Assembly (NCBI GenBank): GCA_039591615.1
Contig: JBDHDH010000006.1
Span: 4,841 to 68,840, forward strand
Direction of reading: 5' to 3'
From: JBDHDH01 sp039591615
GTDB lineage: Bacteria > Gemmatimonadota > Gemmatimonadetes > Gemmatimonadales > GWC2-71-9
Length of the DNA: 64,000 bases
Below the pieces are notes generated by a model. That model saw only the letters and a list, made by a program, of their open reading frames with translations, was not told where the DNA came from and made no database searches. The translations under genes and the position numbers were made by a program. Every line of letters starts with the position of its first letter. The first letter of the stretch is position 1. This document shows, one piece after another, positions 50,343 through 58,899 of this stretch.

Positions 50343-51497
50343 ATGGTCTTCGAATTGGAAGAAACCATCTCGCAGAACGCTCGCATGAGAGTGGTGGGCA
50401 TCGGCGGCGGTGGTGGCAACGCCGTGAATCGCATGATCGACGAACATCTCACAGGTGTCGAGTTCATCTCGGTGAACACCGATGCCCAGGCGCTGCTGCA
50501 CAACCAGGCCGATGTCAAGGTCCAGATCGGGAAGAAGCTCACCCGAGGTCTCGGTGCCGGGGCGCGCCCGGAAATCGGGCGTCAGGCTATCGAGGAGAAT
50601 CGGGATGACGTCCTCCACGTCTTGCAGGGAGCGGATCTCGTGTTCGTGACCTGTGGGATGGGAGGCGGCACCGGGACAGGAGCGTCACCCATCATTTCGC
50701 AACTGGCCCGGGATGTTGGGGCCCTCACCGTTGGCATCATCACTAAGCCGTTTCTGTTCGAGGGACGCAAGCGAATGCGCCAGGCCGAGATCGGGATTGC
50801 GGAGATGCGCAAGCACGTGGACACGATGATCGTGGTCCCCAACGAGCGGCTGCTCTCCGTGGTCGGCAAGAACGTGCCGTTTCAGGAGGCGTTGAAGAAA
50901 GCCGACGAGGTGCTATTGCACGCGACCCAGGGCATCTCGACCCTCATTAGCGTGACGGGGCTGGTGAACGTCGATTTCGCTGACGTCCGCACCGTCATGC
51001 AGAATGGTGGCTCGGCGCTCATGGGGACCGGCGTCTCTCGCAGCGACGATCGATCGCTCGAGGCCGCCCAGCAAGCCATTGCGAGCCCGTTGCTCGATGA
51101 CGTGAGCATCAACGGCTCGACCGGCGTCTTGGTGAATATCACGGGGGGCGAGGATCTCACCCTCGGCGAGGTCAACCAAATCAGCGAGGTGATCCACGAA
51201 GCGGCCGGCGATCAGGCAGAGATCATCTTTGGGGCCGTGCACGATCCTGCCATGGAGGGCGAGGTGAGGGTGACCGTCATCGCCACCGGCTTCGACAAGA
51301 CATTGGCCCAAATGGAGTCGCCCTTTGGTCGGCCGGGCACGCCCGGGGTCCTCCCGTTTCCCCAGCGGGTGCTGCGACCGGCGGCTGCGCCTGCCCGCGG
51401 GATGGCGGCACCGAAGCCAGTCACATCGCATCCGCCCGACGCCGATGAGATCTCTGAGATGGAGATCCCGACGTTCATCCGACGCCAGATGGATTGA
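50343..51497 (+). CDS. ftsZ: Cell division protein FtsZ
   Basis: Tubulin-like GTPase that forms the division ring. 384 residues with VVGIGGGGGNAVNRMI, FISVNTDAQAL, the tubulin signature GMGGGTGTGASPI, the T7-loop NVDFADVRTVMQNGGSALMG and the conserved C-terminal peptide EMEIPTFIRRQMD, which binds FtsA. It is full length, with a short linker between core and tail. Its stop overlaps the peptidase ATG at 51497. Confidence 0.97.
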   Translation: MVFELEETISQNARMRVVGIGGGGGNAVNRMIDEHLTGVEFISVNTDAQALLHNQADVKVQIGKKLTRGLGAGARPEIGRQAIEENRDDVLHVLQGADLVFVTCGMGGGTGTGASPIISQLARDVGALTVGIITKPFLFEGRKRMRQAEIGIAEMRKHVDTMIVVPNERLLSVVGKNVPFQEALKKADEVLLHATQGISTLISVTGLVNVDFADVRTVMQNGGSALMGTGVSRSDDRSLEAAQQAIASPLLDDVSINGSTGVLVNITGGEDLTLGEVNQISEVIHEAAGDQAEIIFGAVHDPAMEGEVRVTVIATGFDKTLAQMESPFGRPGTPGVLPFPQRVLRPAAAPARGMAAPKPVTSHPPDADEISEMEIPTFIRRQMD

Positions 51498-52759
51498 TGC
51501 TACCCGGCGTGCGCCGCGCCCTGCTTGCCAGCCTCGGGATCGCTGCGATGGCCGCTGCAACCTTGGTGGTTATCGCGACGAGAGACGAAGAAATCCCTCG
51601 CGCGGCGCCCATCGTCATCTCGACGGCGCACGAAGGTCGTGCCGATACGTTGCGCCGCAACGAGACGCTCGGCGAGCTCTTTGCCCGCCATAATATCTCA
51701 GGACCGGAGCTGTACGAGCTCTTGGCGGCCGCCGAGGGATTGAACCCCCGCCGCGTGCCGGCTGGGCAGGTCTTCGAGTTTCGCTACGTGGTGGCAGAGC
51801 CCAGGCCCGACCGAGTCGTGGTGCGGGTCGGAGACGAGCGCATCCTCACACTGCGCCGGGATTCGAGTGATGTGTGGCGGGGAAACTCGGAGGCGATCGA
51901 GTGGACGGTGAACCTGGAACTCGTCCGCGGTCCCATCGAGTCCTCCCTCTTCGAGACGCTGGATTCGGCGATTCCGGACTCGGTTCTCTCTCCAGATCAA
52001 CGGGCGCTCCTTGCGTGGGATCTCGCCGACGGCGTGTTCGGCTGGGTGATCGACTTCACCCGCGATATCTACCCGGGGGACGCCTTCGACCTCCTCTTCG
52101 AACGACTCCGGTCACCGTTGGGTGACGTGCGGTTCGGCAGGGTCGCCGCAGCACGCATCGAGACCCGCAGCCGCCTCAACACGGCCTACGTCTTCGCGGA
52201 GACAGACGGACGGAACGGATACTACGATGCCGATGGGCGATCCCTGCTGCGCGACTTCAAGCTCTCGCCCGTCCCGTACCGGATCACGTCGCGGTTCTCC
52301 CGCCGCCGCTATCATCCGGTGCTCAAGAACTATCGGCCCCATCTCGGAATGGACTTCGGCGCGCCCCGCGGAGCCGAGGTGCGCGCGACCGGTGACGGCA
52401 TCGTGAGCCGCGCCGGACGCTGGGGTGGGTACGGCATCATGGTGGCGATCCGGCATCCCAAGGACATCGAGACCCGGTATGCCCACCTGAGCGCCCTGGC
52501 TCGCGGGATTGGGCCCGGGAGTCGTGTGCGGCAGGGCGACCGGATTGGGTTCGTCGGCTCCACCGGGCTCACTACCGGGGTCCACGTGCACTATGAGTTC
52601 ATCAAGAACGGGCGTCATATGGATCCCCGCACCGCCGTGCGATATGGTGACGGCACTCCCATCCCCGACGCGCGACGGGCCCAATTCGATTCCATCCGGG
52701 CGTATTACGACCGTCTCTTCGAGTACCGGATTCCCACGGTGACGGCCGGAGGCGATTGA
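51497..52759 (+). CDS. M23 (LytM) family metallopeptidase
   Basis: 420 residues with an N-terminal signal-anchor (ALLASLGIAAMAAATLVVIA), a LysM/OapA-like segment (LGELFARHNISGPELYELLAAAEGL) and a C-terminal peptidase domain (HLGMDFGAPRGAEVRATGDGIV, YAHLSALARGI, VHVHYEF). The H-x3-D and HxH zinc ligands are present, so it may be an active endopeptidase. It directly follows ftsZ, suggesting septal wall cleavage or an EnvC/NlpD-like activator role. Active versus degenerate cannot be settled here, though the ligands favour active. Confidence 0.9.
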   Translation: MLPGVRRALLASLGIAAMAAATLVVIATRDEEIPRAAPIVISTAHEGRADTLRRNETLGELFARHNISGPELYELLAAAEGLNPRRVPAGQVFEFRYVVAEPRPDRVVVRVGDERILTLRRDSSDVWRGNSEAIEWTVNLELVRGPIESSLFETLDSAIPDSVLSPDQRALLAWDLADGVFGWVIDFTRDIYPGDAFDLLFERLRSPLGDVRFGRVAAARIETRSRLNTAYVFAETDGRNGYYDADGRSLLRDFKLSPVPYRITSRFSRRRYHPVLKNYRPHLGMDFGAPRGAEVRATGDGIVSRAGRWGGYGIMVAIRHPKDIETRYAHLSALARGIGPGSRVRQGDRIGFVGSTGLTTGVHVHYEFIKNGRHMDPRTAVRYGDGTPIPDARRAQFDSIRAYYDRLFEYRIPTVTAGGD

Positions 52760-52783
52760 GTCGCTCCAGGCTACATTCCCCAT

Positions 52784-53494
52784 GTGCAGGTTTATCCGGC
52801 GATAGACATCAAGGGCGGTGCTGTTCGGTGCCCGACTGACCGGGCGTCCGCCAAAGCGTGGCGATCGCCTCCAGATCCCCTCGCACAAGCGGAGGCGTTC
52901 GTGGAGGACGGCGCACGGTGGCTGCATGTCGTGGATATGGATCGGGCGCTTCGCACCGGAGTCAGCAACGGTGTGTGGATCCGACGGATTTGTGCGATCC
53001 CTGGCGTCCACGTGCAGATTGGCGGAAACGTGGACACAGCGGAATGGGCAGGCGAAGCCATCGAGGCAGGAGCGGCGAGAGTCGTATTGGGCAGTGCCGC
53101 GGCCCAGTCTAATCAGCTTCAGGACTTGATCGATCTGGTGGGGCTCGCACGCGCGGCGGTGAACATCGACGTGCGGGGTGACGGCGTCGCGCTGCGGACT
53201 GGCGGACGGGTGCAGCCTATGACGCCGCGAGAGCTTGCCTGTCGATCGCGCGAGCACGGTGTCCGCACGGTGGTGTACCGGGACCTGGAGCGAGATGGGC
53301 GCGCCATGGGAGCCGATATCGCCGGAGCCGCCCGCCTGCGTCGCGAGGAGGTGGCCGTCATCGCCGCCGGCGGCGTCGCATCGCTGAGCGAACTGGTTGA
53401 GGCGGCCCGGCTGGAGCTCGAAGGCATGATCGTCGGCCGCGCGCTCCACGAGGGACGCTTTACCCTTCGGGAAGCCCTGGCGTGTTCTCCGTAG
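52784..53494 (+). CDS. HisA-like TIM-barrel protein (divergent, orphan)
   Basis: 236 residues align end to end with HisA (ProFAR isomerase): PAIDIKGGAVR with the first catalytic Asp, WLHVVDMDRAL, VHVQIGGNVDT, VVYRDLERDGRAMG with the second Asp, AAGGVASLSEL and GMIVGRALHEGRFTLREAL. Deviations: the usual GGGIR Arg is Asp (GGNVD), TD before the second Asp is RD, and SGG is AGG. The enzyme may act on the histidine intermediate or on another phosphoribosyl substrate. No other his genes are in the window. It starts at GTG 52784; an ATG two bases earlier is out of frame. Confidence 0.72.
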   Translation: MQVYPAIDIKGGAVRCPTDRASAKAWRSPPDPLAQAEAFVEDGARWLHVVDMDRALRTGVSNGVWIRRICAIPGVHVQIGGNVDTAEWAGEAIEAGAARVVLGSAAAQSNQLQDLIDLVGLARAAVNIDVRGDGVALRTGGRVQPMTPRELACRSREHGVRTVVYRDLERDGRAMGADIAGAARLRREEVAVIAAGGVASLSELVEAARLELEGMIVGRALHEGRFTLREALACSP

Positions 53495-55311
53495 CCGCTG
53501 CAATCGCGGTCGTCGCGCTCCTGGCGGGATTCGTGTATCTGTACCACGAGCGCCAGCGTTGGTCGGGTGTGGGTCTCGCCGTGCTGCGGGTCATCGGTGT
53601 GGGAGCGTTGCTCCTGCTGTTGCTGAATCCCGTACGGATCGCGCGCGTCACGGGAGGAGCGCCCACCGTGCTTCTGGACGCATCGCTGAGCATGCAGGCT
53701 ACCGGGGGACGCTGGCACGAAGCGGTGGACAGCGCTCGGTCGTTGACGAGGGGCGGGGGCGCCATCCTTCGGTTTGGGTCGCACTTGGGACAGTTCGATG
53801 GGAGCCCGCCGGCTGAAGGGGCAACGCGGTTGCGAGATGCCCTCACGGCAGCGAGGGCGCGCGGCGGTCCTACCATCGTCGTCACCGACGGAGAGATTGA
53901 GGACGCCGCCAGCCTTCCTCCCGCCCTCACGCCCGGCACCCGTTTCGTCCTCTTGCCTCGCGATACCGTACCCAGTGCCGCACTGCTCACCCTTGATGTT
54001 CCCGAGCGCGTTCAGCGCGACGATTCCCTGTCCCTCACCCTCGGCATCGGCACCTGGGGAGCGCTGTCATCGGACACTGGGCGCCTCGTAGTCACTGAGG
54101 GCGAGCGTCGGCTCGCTCTCGTCGACCTGCCGCTGCCTCGGGCTCCCGGGAGTGCGCGCCGCCGAATCGCACTTCGCCCTGGTCTGCTCGCAGCCGGTTC
54201 CCACATCATCCGCCTGGACCTTCAGGTGGAAGGCGATCGCGAGCCTCGAGACGACGAGCGCTACGCGGTGGTGGAAGTTTCAGAACAGCCAGCCGTCGTG
54301 GTCGTCGTCGATCCCGCCGATTGGGAGGGACGCTTCTTGGTGACGGAGCTCGCCGACGTCGCCCGGACCACGGTGCGCGGATATGCGCGCACCGGAAGGC
54401 GGACCTGGCTGGACATGCGCACCCTTGGGCGTGTCGGAGAGGACCAGGTCCAGATGGCTGCCCGCAGCGCCGGGCTTCTGGTACTCCGCGGGCGCCTCGG
54501 GGTCGTCGCACCGGAACGCCGGGGCCCGTTGTGGTTGTGGCCGACCGCCGATCCGCGCCTGGAGGTGTTGGAGGGCGATTGGTATCTCACCGGCGACCTG
54601 CCGGCGTCACCGCTAGCCGGGCGGCTTGCAGGACTCGAGTGGGATTCCCTCGCTCCCCTCACGGGTATCGTTTCCATCGCGCCACGTGAGAGCGAATGGG
54701 TGGCACTCGCTGCTCGACAGGGCCGCCGGGGCGCGGAACAGCCCGTACTCCTCGGTCGAGATTCGGCGGGCACCCGCGCGCTGACCACGGCAGGCATTGG
54801 ATTGTGGCGCTGGCGGTTTCGGGGGGGAGCAGCCAGGGAGGCATACCGCGCTATACTTGCCGCCGCTACCGACTGGCTTCTCGTCGACCGTTCCGAGGCT
54901 GGCAACGCCGCCGTGCGCGCGAGTCCCGTCGTCCAGGCCGGAATGCCTGTGGTGTTCCGCTGGCCTCCTGGCGAGTCGGTGCCCGATTCGCTGCAGGTGA
55001 CGCTGAGGGCGGACACCGTCACTTTCACCCGGACGCTACGTTTTCGGCCGGACGGCTCTGCCATTCTGCCCCTCGATCCCGGTGTTTACCGCTGGGCCGC
55101 CCCAGACGTCCGCGACGCCCGTGGCGTCGCCGTGGTGGAACCGTTCTCCGACGAGTATCCGGCGCGCACCGTCTTGGCCCCTCCAGCCGGGGTAGGGGAG
55201 GCGTTCACGCTGCTCGAGCGGCACGCCCGGGAACGCTGGTGGCTGTTTGTCGTCGCCGTTCTCGCGCTGGCCGCGGAGTGGGCCTGGCGCCAACGCCGAG
55301 GGTTACCGTGA
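53482..55311 (+). CDS. Membrane-anchored VWA-like protein of unknown function
   Basis: 609 residues. Two N-terminal helices (VAAAIAVVALLAGFVYLY, VLRVIGVGALLLLLLNPV) are followed by a VWA-like fold (VLLDASLSMQATGG with a MIDAS-like DxSxS, TIVVTDGEIED), then a long beta-rich region and a final helix (WWLFVVAVLALAAEWAW). The arrangement resembles BatA or glutamine-amidotransferase-like aerotolerance proteins. The second half (LLVLRGRLGVVAPERRGPLWLW) might be a class I amidotransferase-like fold without its catalytic Cys. It overlaps the hisA-like gene and ftsY. Confidence 0.68.
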   Translation: MFSVAAAIAVVALLAGFVYLYHERQRWSGVGLAVLRVIGVGALLLLLLNPVRIARVTGGAPTVLLDASLSMQATGGRWHEAVDSARSLTRGGGAILRFGSHLGQFDGSPPAEGATRLRDALTAARARGGPTIVVTDGEIEDAASLPPALTPGTRFVLLPRDTVPSAALLTLDVPERVQRDDSLSLTLGIGTWGALSSDTGRLVVTEGERRLALVDLPLPRAPGSARRRIALRPGLLAAGSHIIRLDLQVEGDREPRDDERYAVVEVSEQPAVVVVVDPADWEGRFLVTELADVARTTVRGYARTGRRTWLDMRTLGRVGEDQVQMAARSAGLLVLRGRLGVVAPERRGPLWLWPTADPRLEVLEGDWYLTGDLPASPLAGRLAGLEWDSLAPLTGIVSIAPRESEWVALAARQGRRGAEQPVLLGRDSAGTRALTTAGIGLWRWRFRGGAAREAYRAILAAATDWLLVDRSEAGNAAVRASPVVQAGMPVVFRWPPGESVPDSLQVTLRADTVTFTRTLRFRPDGSAILPLDPGVYRWAAPDVRDARGVAVVEPFSDEYPARTVLAPPAGVGEAFTLLERHARERWWLFVVAVLALAAEWAWRQRRGLP

Positions 55312-56204
55312 CGAAGGGTCTCTGGCACCGAATCAAGCAGGTGGCCCTCACCGATGTAGGGGTCTTGGTGAAGGGACTCGACCGCCACACCCTCGAGGAG
55401 TTCGAGCGCATCATGATCGAAGCGGATTTCGGTCCCGTGGCGTTCGAGCTCGCGGAGGGCATGGAAGATCAGCTCCGCCGGGGCGCGCTCAGGACACCCG
55501 ACGCGGTGCGGATGTGGCTCAAACAGCACATCGTTGGACACTTCCCAACCGGCGACGATGCGGCCAGCCTCAACCTCGGCGACGGTACCGGCCCGGCGGT
55601 AATCCTCGTCTTGGGCGTGAACGGCGTCGGCAAGACCACCCAGATCGCCAAGATCGCCCATCGGCTCCAGAGGCAGGGGAACCAGGTTCTCCTGGCGGCG
55701 GCCGATACCTATCGCGCCGGCGCCAGCGAGCAGCTCAAGATCTGGGCCGATCGCCTGAACGCCGACTGCATCGTCGGAGTGCGGGGCGGCGACCCGGCAG
55801 CGGTCGCCTACGACGCCGTCGACGCCGCCTCCGCCCGTCGCGCGGACATCGTTCTCATCGATACCGCCGGACGATTGCACACGCACGGTGACTTGATGAA
55901 GGAGCTCCAGAAGATCGCCCGGGTCGTGAACCGCCGCCGGGACGGGGCGCCGCAAGAGACGCTGCTGGTGCTCGATGGCACCGTCGGGCAGAATGCCCTG
56001 CAGCAGGGACGGGCATTCTCCACGGCCGTCCCCGTGAGCGGTCTGGTGATAACCAAGCTGGACGGGACGGCAAAGGGAGGAGCAGTTCTCCTCATCCGAA
56101 GAGAGCTCGACATTCCCATCAGGTTCATCGGTGTGGGCGAGGGGCTAGACGACCTCGAGGTCTTCGATCCCGAGCGATTCACCGACAGACTGCTCGCCGA
56201 CTGA
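55308..56204 (+). CDS. ftsY: Signal recognition particle receptor FtsY
   Basis: SRP GTPase that docks ribosome-SRP complexes at the membrane. 298 residues: N-domain helices, then G1 GVNGVGKTTQIAKIA, DTYRAGASEQL, DTAGRLHTH, VITKLDGTAKGG and FIGVGEGLDDLEVFDP. The acidic A domain of E. coli FtsY is absent, as in many bacteria; the N-terminus (MTKGLWHRIKQVA) may be an amphipathic membrane-contact helix. It starts at GTG 55308 and its stop overlaps the recG ATG. Confidence 0.94.
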   Translation: MTKGLWHRIKQVALTDVGVLVKGLDRHTLEEFERIMIEADFGPVAFELAEGMEDQLRRGALRTPDAVRMWLKQHIVGHFPTGDDAASLNLGDGTGPAVILVLGVNGVGKTTQIAKIAHRLQRQGNQVLLAAADTYRAGASEQLKIWADRLNADCIVGVRGGDPAAVAYDAVDAASARRADIVLIDTAGRLHTHGDLMKELQKIARVVNRRRDGAPQETLLVLDGTVGQNALQQGRAFSTAVPVSGLVITKLDGTAKGGAVLLIRRELDIPIRFIGVGEGLDDLEVFDPERFTDRLLAD

Positions 56205-58279
56205 TGGCGCTGAGGCTCGATACTCCCGTTCAGTTCCTGAAGGGCGTCGGGCCCCGGCGGGCTGAGGCGTTCGAGCGGATCGGTGTCCGAACCGTCGAGG
56301 ACCTCCTCTATCACACGCCCCATCGCTATCTCGACGCCACCACCGTCACCCCCATCGCGAGAGCCACGGTGGGAGAGGAAGCAATCTTCGTGGGGCGGGT
56401 GGTGTCCAAGGCCATCATGCCAACCCGGAAACGGCTCCGGATCTTCCGCGCCGTCCTCAAGGACTCGACGGGGGTGATCGAATGCGCCTGGCCGGGACAG
56501 GCTTTCCTCGACCGCGTCATCAAGCCCGGGCAGCTCGTCCTCGTGGCAGGTCCAGTCAAGCACTACCACGGTCGACAAGTCGTCCCTCGGGAGCAGATCG
56601 TCTTGGCAGAGGCGGGTGACAATGGGAGCGGCGACATGGATCGCGGGATGGTGGTCCCCGTGTATCCAGCCACCGAGGGCCTGAGCCATCGGCAGATTCG
56701 CCGCGTCATCGGGGAACACCTCGTCGAGATGGTGCAAGTGGTTCAGGACATTCTCCCGCCGGAAGTCCGAACCGCCGCTCGACTCGTCCCGCTGCGCAAC
56801 GCTCTGCTCGCAGTGCATCGCCCGGAATCCCCCGGCGCCTGGGAGCCTGGTAGACGCCGCCTCGCGTTCGACGAGCTCTTCGATTTGCAGCTCGTGGTTG
56901 CTCGTGCTCGGCACCTCGCCAAGCGCGCAAAGAAAGGGATGCAGTTTGCCGTGAAGCGTGAGCTGACCACCGCCCTCAAGGAATCGTTGCCATTCGAGCT
57001 CACTGCAGATCAGAAGCAGGCGATCCGACATATCACGGCGGACATGACCTCCGACAACCGGATGCACCGTCTCCTGATGGGCGATGTCGGCACCGGCAAG
57101 ACCGTGGTAGCGCTGTTCGCGATGCTGCTGGCAGTCGAGAATGACGCCCAAGCGGTGTTCATGGCGCCCACCGAGCTCCTGTCGGAGCAGCACGGCCGCG
57201 CTATTGGGGAACTGCTTGCTCCCCTCGGGATCGTCCCCGAGGTTCTCGTTGGGCGACTGTCGCAGGGCGAGAAGGTCGCCATCCGCGAGCGAATCGCCAG
57301 TGGGGTGTCGCGGGTGGTGGTCGGTACGCACGCGCTCATCCAGGAACAGACCGATTTCTGGAAGCTCGGACTGGTGGTGATCGACGAGCAACACCGCTTT
57401 GGCGTGGAACAGCGCGCGGCACTCATCGAAAAGGGCGAGGCGCCCGAGGTGCTCCTGTTATCCGCGACCCCCATTCCCCGAACGCTGGCGCTCACGCTCT
57501 ACGGTGACCTCGATATCTCGACCCTCAGGGAAAAGCCACGAAGCCGTTCGCTGGTCAGAACCGGAGTGCGCTTCGATAGGGACCGTCCGGCGGTCTACGC
57601 TTTCGTCAAGGAACAGTGCGCCAAAGGAGGGCAGGCGTACGTGGTCTACCCCGTGATCGAGGAGTCGGAAAAAGTCGATCTCAAGGCGGCCACGACGATG
57701 GCGGATGTGCTACGGCAACGGCTGGCGCCGCGCTCGGTGGGACTCATACATGGGAGGATGCGCGCCGACGAGCGGGAGGCCACTATGCGCCGCTTCCGGG
57801 ATGGCGAGCTGAACGTGCTGGTAGCCACCACCGTGATCGAAGTGGGGATCGACGTCCCGAACGCCACGGTGATGCTCATCGAGCACCCAGAACGCTTCGG
57901 CCTGGCCCAACTCCATCAGTTACGGGGCCGGGTGGGGCGTGGGGCTGAGGAGAGCCACTGCATCCTCTTGGCCGGCGGCAACCAGCAGAGCGCGCAGCGG
58001 CTGCGTCGCTTCGCCCGCACGGCGGACGGCTTCAAGATCGCGGATCAGGATCTCAAGGAGCGGGGAATCGGCGAGCTCGCCGGCGTTCGTCAGTCGGGCG
58101 GATACAACTTGCGTTTCGCGAACCTCGCCACCGACGGGGACCTAGTCGCCGCATCCCGCACCGCGGCCCGTGCCGTCATTGAGCACGACCCGAACCTCGG
58201 CGCTCCAGAGCACGGCCCCCTCCGGGCGCGTATCGAACGCCGCTACGAACGCGGGATCGAGCTGTTTCGGGTAGGGTAG
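56204..58279 (+). CDS. recG: ATP-dependent DNA helicase RecG
   Basis: RecG remodels stalled forks and branched DNA. 691 residues: an N-terminal wedge OB domain (VQFLKGVGPRRAEAFERIGV, VSKAIMPTRKRLRIFRAVL), helicase motif I LLMGDVGTGKTVVALFAML, II VVIDEQHRFGVEQR, III LLSATPIPRTLAL, then VIEVGIDVPNATVMLIEHPERFGLAQLHQLRGRVGRG. It overlaps ftsY by 1 bp and is the last gene of the long plus-strand run, converging on phhB. Confidence 0.96.
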   Translation: MALRLDTPVQFLKGVGPRRAEAFERIGVRTVEDLLYHTPHRYLDATTVTPIARATVGEEAIFVGRVVSKAIMPTRKRLRIFRAVLKDSTGVIECAWPGQAFLDRVIKPGQLVLVAGPVKHYHGRQVVPREQIVLAEAGDNGSGDMDRGMVVPVYPATEGLSHRQIRRVIGEHLVEMVQVVQDILPPEVRTAARLVPLRNALLAVHRPESPGAWEPGRRRLAFDELFDLQLVVARARHLAKRAKKGMQFAVKRELTTALKESLPFELTADQKQAIRHITADMTSDNRMHRLLMGDVGTGKTVVALFAMLLAVENDAQAVFMAPTELLSEQHGRAIGELLAPLGIVPEVLVGRLSQGEKVAIRERIASGVSRVVVGTHALIQEQTDFWKLGLVVIDEQHRFGVEQRAALIEKGEAPEVLLLSATPIPRTLALTLYGDLDISTLREKPRSRSLVRTGVRFDRDRPAVYAFVKEQCAKGGQAYVVYPVIEESEKVDLKAATTMADVLRQRLAPRSVGLIHGRMRADEREATMRRFRDGELNVLVATTVIEVGIDVPNATVMLIEHPERFGLAQLHQLRGRVGRGAEESHCILLAGGNQQSAQRLRRFARTADGFKIADQDLKERGIGELAGVRQSGGYNLRFANLATDGDLVAASRTAARAVIEHDPNLGAPEHGPLRARIERRYERGIELFRVG

Positions 58280-58289
58280 CGTCCACCCG

Positions 58290-58307
58290 CCCGGGACCCC
58301 GCCCGGG
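58290..58307. other. Small hairpin between convergent recG and phhB
   Basis: CCCGGG (58290-58295) and CCCGGG (58302-58307) can pair through a 6-base loop. A second small stem GCAGGC/GCCTGC lies at 58339-58353. Both are in the 76-bp gap between the two stop codons. Neither has a T tract on either strand, so intrinsic termination is only possible, not shown. Confidence 0.3.
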
Positions 58308-58355
58308 TCGGATCCCAGACGCCACACGATTGGTCGAGGCAGGCACCGCCTGCGA

Positions 58356-58697
58356 CTACACCCGGTATAGCGCCTCGTCCGCTTTCGCCGCAAGCACGAA
58401 ATCGCTTTCGGTCAGCCCGTCGATCTTATGTGTCCAGATCTTGAGGCCAACCCTGCCCCATGCGAGATAGATATCCGGGTGGTGTCCCTGTTCTTCCGCG
58501 ATGGCACCCACCTTGTTGGTGAAATCGAGCGCTTGCTGAAAGTCCTCGAACCGGTATTCCTTTTCGAGATGATGGGCGTCGACGGCGCGCCAGTCGCCCC
58601 CCAGCTTCTCCAGTAGGTGTTCGATCGCTCCAGTCTCGAGGGGCGGCACCCCGCCCCGGCACGGCACGCACTGCTTGCCCGCGAGCTCGCTTGCCAT
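58356..58697 (-). CDS. phhB: 4a-hydroxytetrahydrobiopterin dehydratase (pterin carbinolamine dehydratase)
   Basis: 113 codons on the minus strand. The enzyme recycles the pterin cofactor after aromatic-amino-acid hydroxylation. The family motif HHPDIYLAWGRVGLKIWTHKIDGLTESDF carries the catalytic HH pair, and ERLLEKLGGDW-type residues precede it. ATG at 58697 (MASELAGKQ) follows GGGGAG by 10 bases. An in-frame extension upstream to 58868 is unsupported. No phenylalanine hydroxylase is in the window; the protein may act in another pterin or molybdopterin context. Confidence 0.9.
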   Translation of the reverse strand: MASELAGKQCVPCRGGVPPLETGAIEHLLEKLGGDWRAVDAHHLEKEYRFEDFQQALDFTNKVGAIAEEQGHHPDIYLAWGRVGLKIWTHKIDGLTESDFVLAAKADEALYRV

Positions 58698-58741
58698 ATC
58701 GACATCACTCCCCTGTGGTCGCTGTGAAGGTCGGACGTTCG

Positions 58742-58770
58742 AACGTAGATAGCCTTGTCCGGCATGGCAA
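58742..58770 (-). promoter_or_regulatory. Candidate phhB promoter with 12-bp palindrome
   Basis: Read on the minus strand, TTGCCA (58770-58765) and TACGTT (58747-58742) are 17 bp apart; the -35 has five matches, the -10 three. A perfect 12-bp palindrome ACGTTCGAACGT (58735-58746) overlaps the -10 and could be an operator. Transcription would begin near 58735, leaving a leader of about 38 bases with the GGGGAG site. Confidence 0.35.
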
Positions 58771-58861
58771 CGGACCTTCCGGAACCCATCCCTACCGAGC
58801 CGCTCATCGGCCAATCCACCTCTCACCTTCGCTTCGTTCGTCCTTCCGCTGTCTACCCTCG

Positions 58862-58890
58862 TTGACACCCCCTGGGGGCCCCGCTACGAT
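58862..58890 (+). promoter_or_regulatory. Promoter of asnS
   Basis: A perfect TTGACA (58862-58867), 17 bp, then TACGAT (58885-58890, four of six). Transcription should start near 58897, so ATG 58891 is almost certainly upstream of the transcript and ATG 58900 is the start, on a nearly leaderless mRNA. The spacer holds CCCCCTGGGGG, a small palindrome. Confidence 0.65.
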
Positions 58891-58899
58891 ATGCGCCTT

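Noticed and set aside
55808..57394. A 528-codon minus-strand frame across ftsY and recG
   Set aside because: Both plus-strand genes have complete GTPase and helicase motifs.
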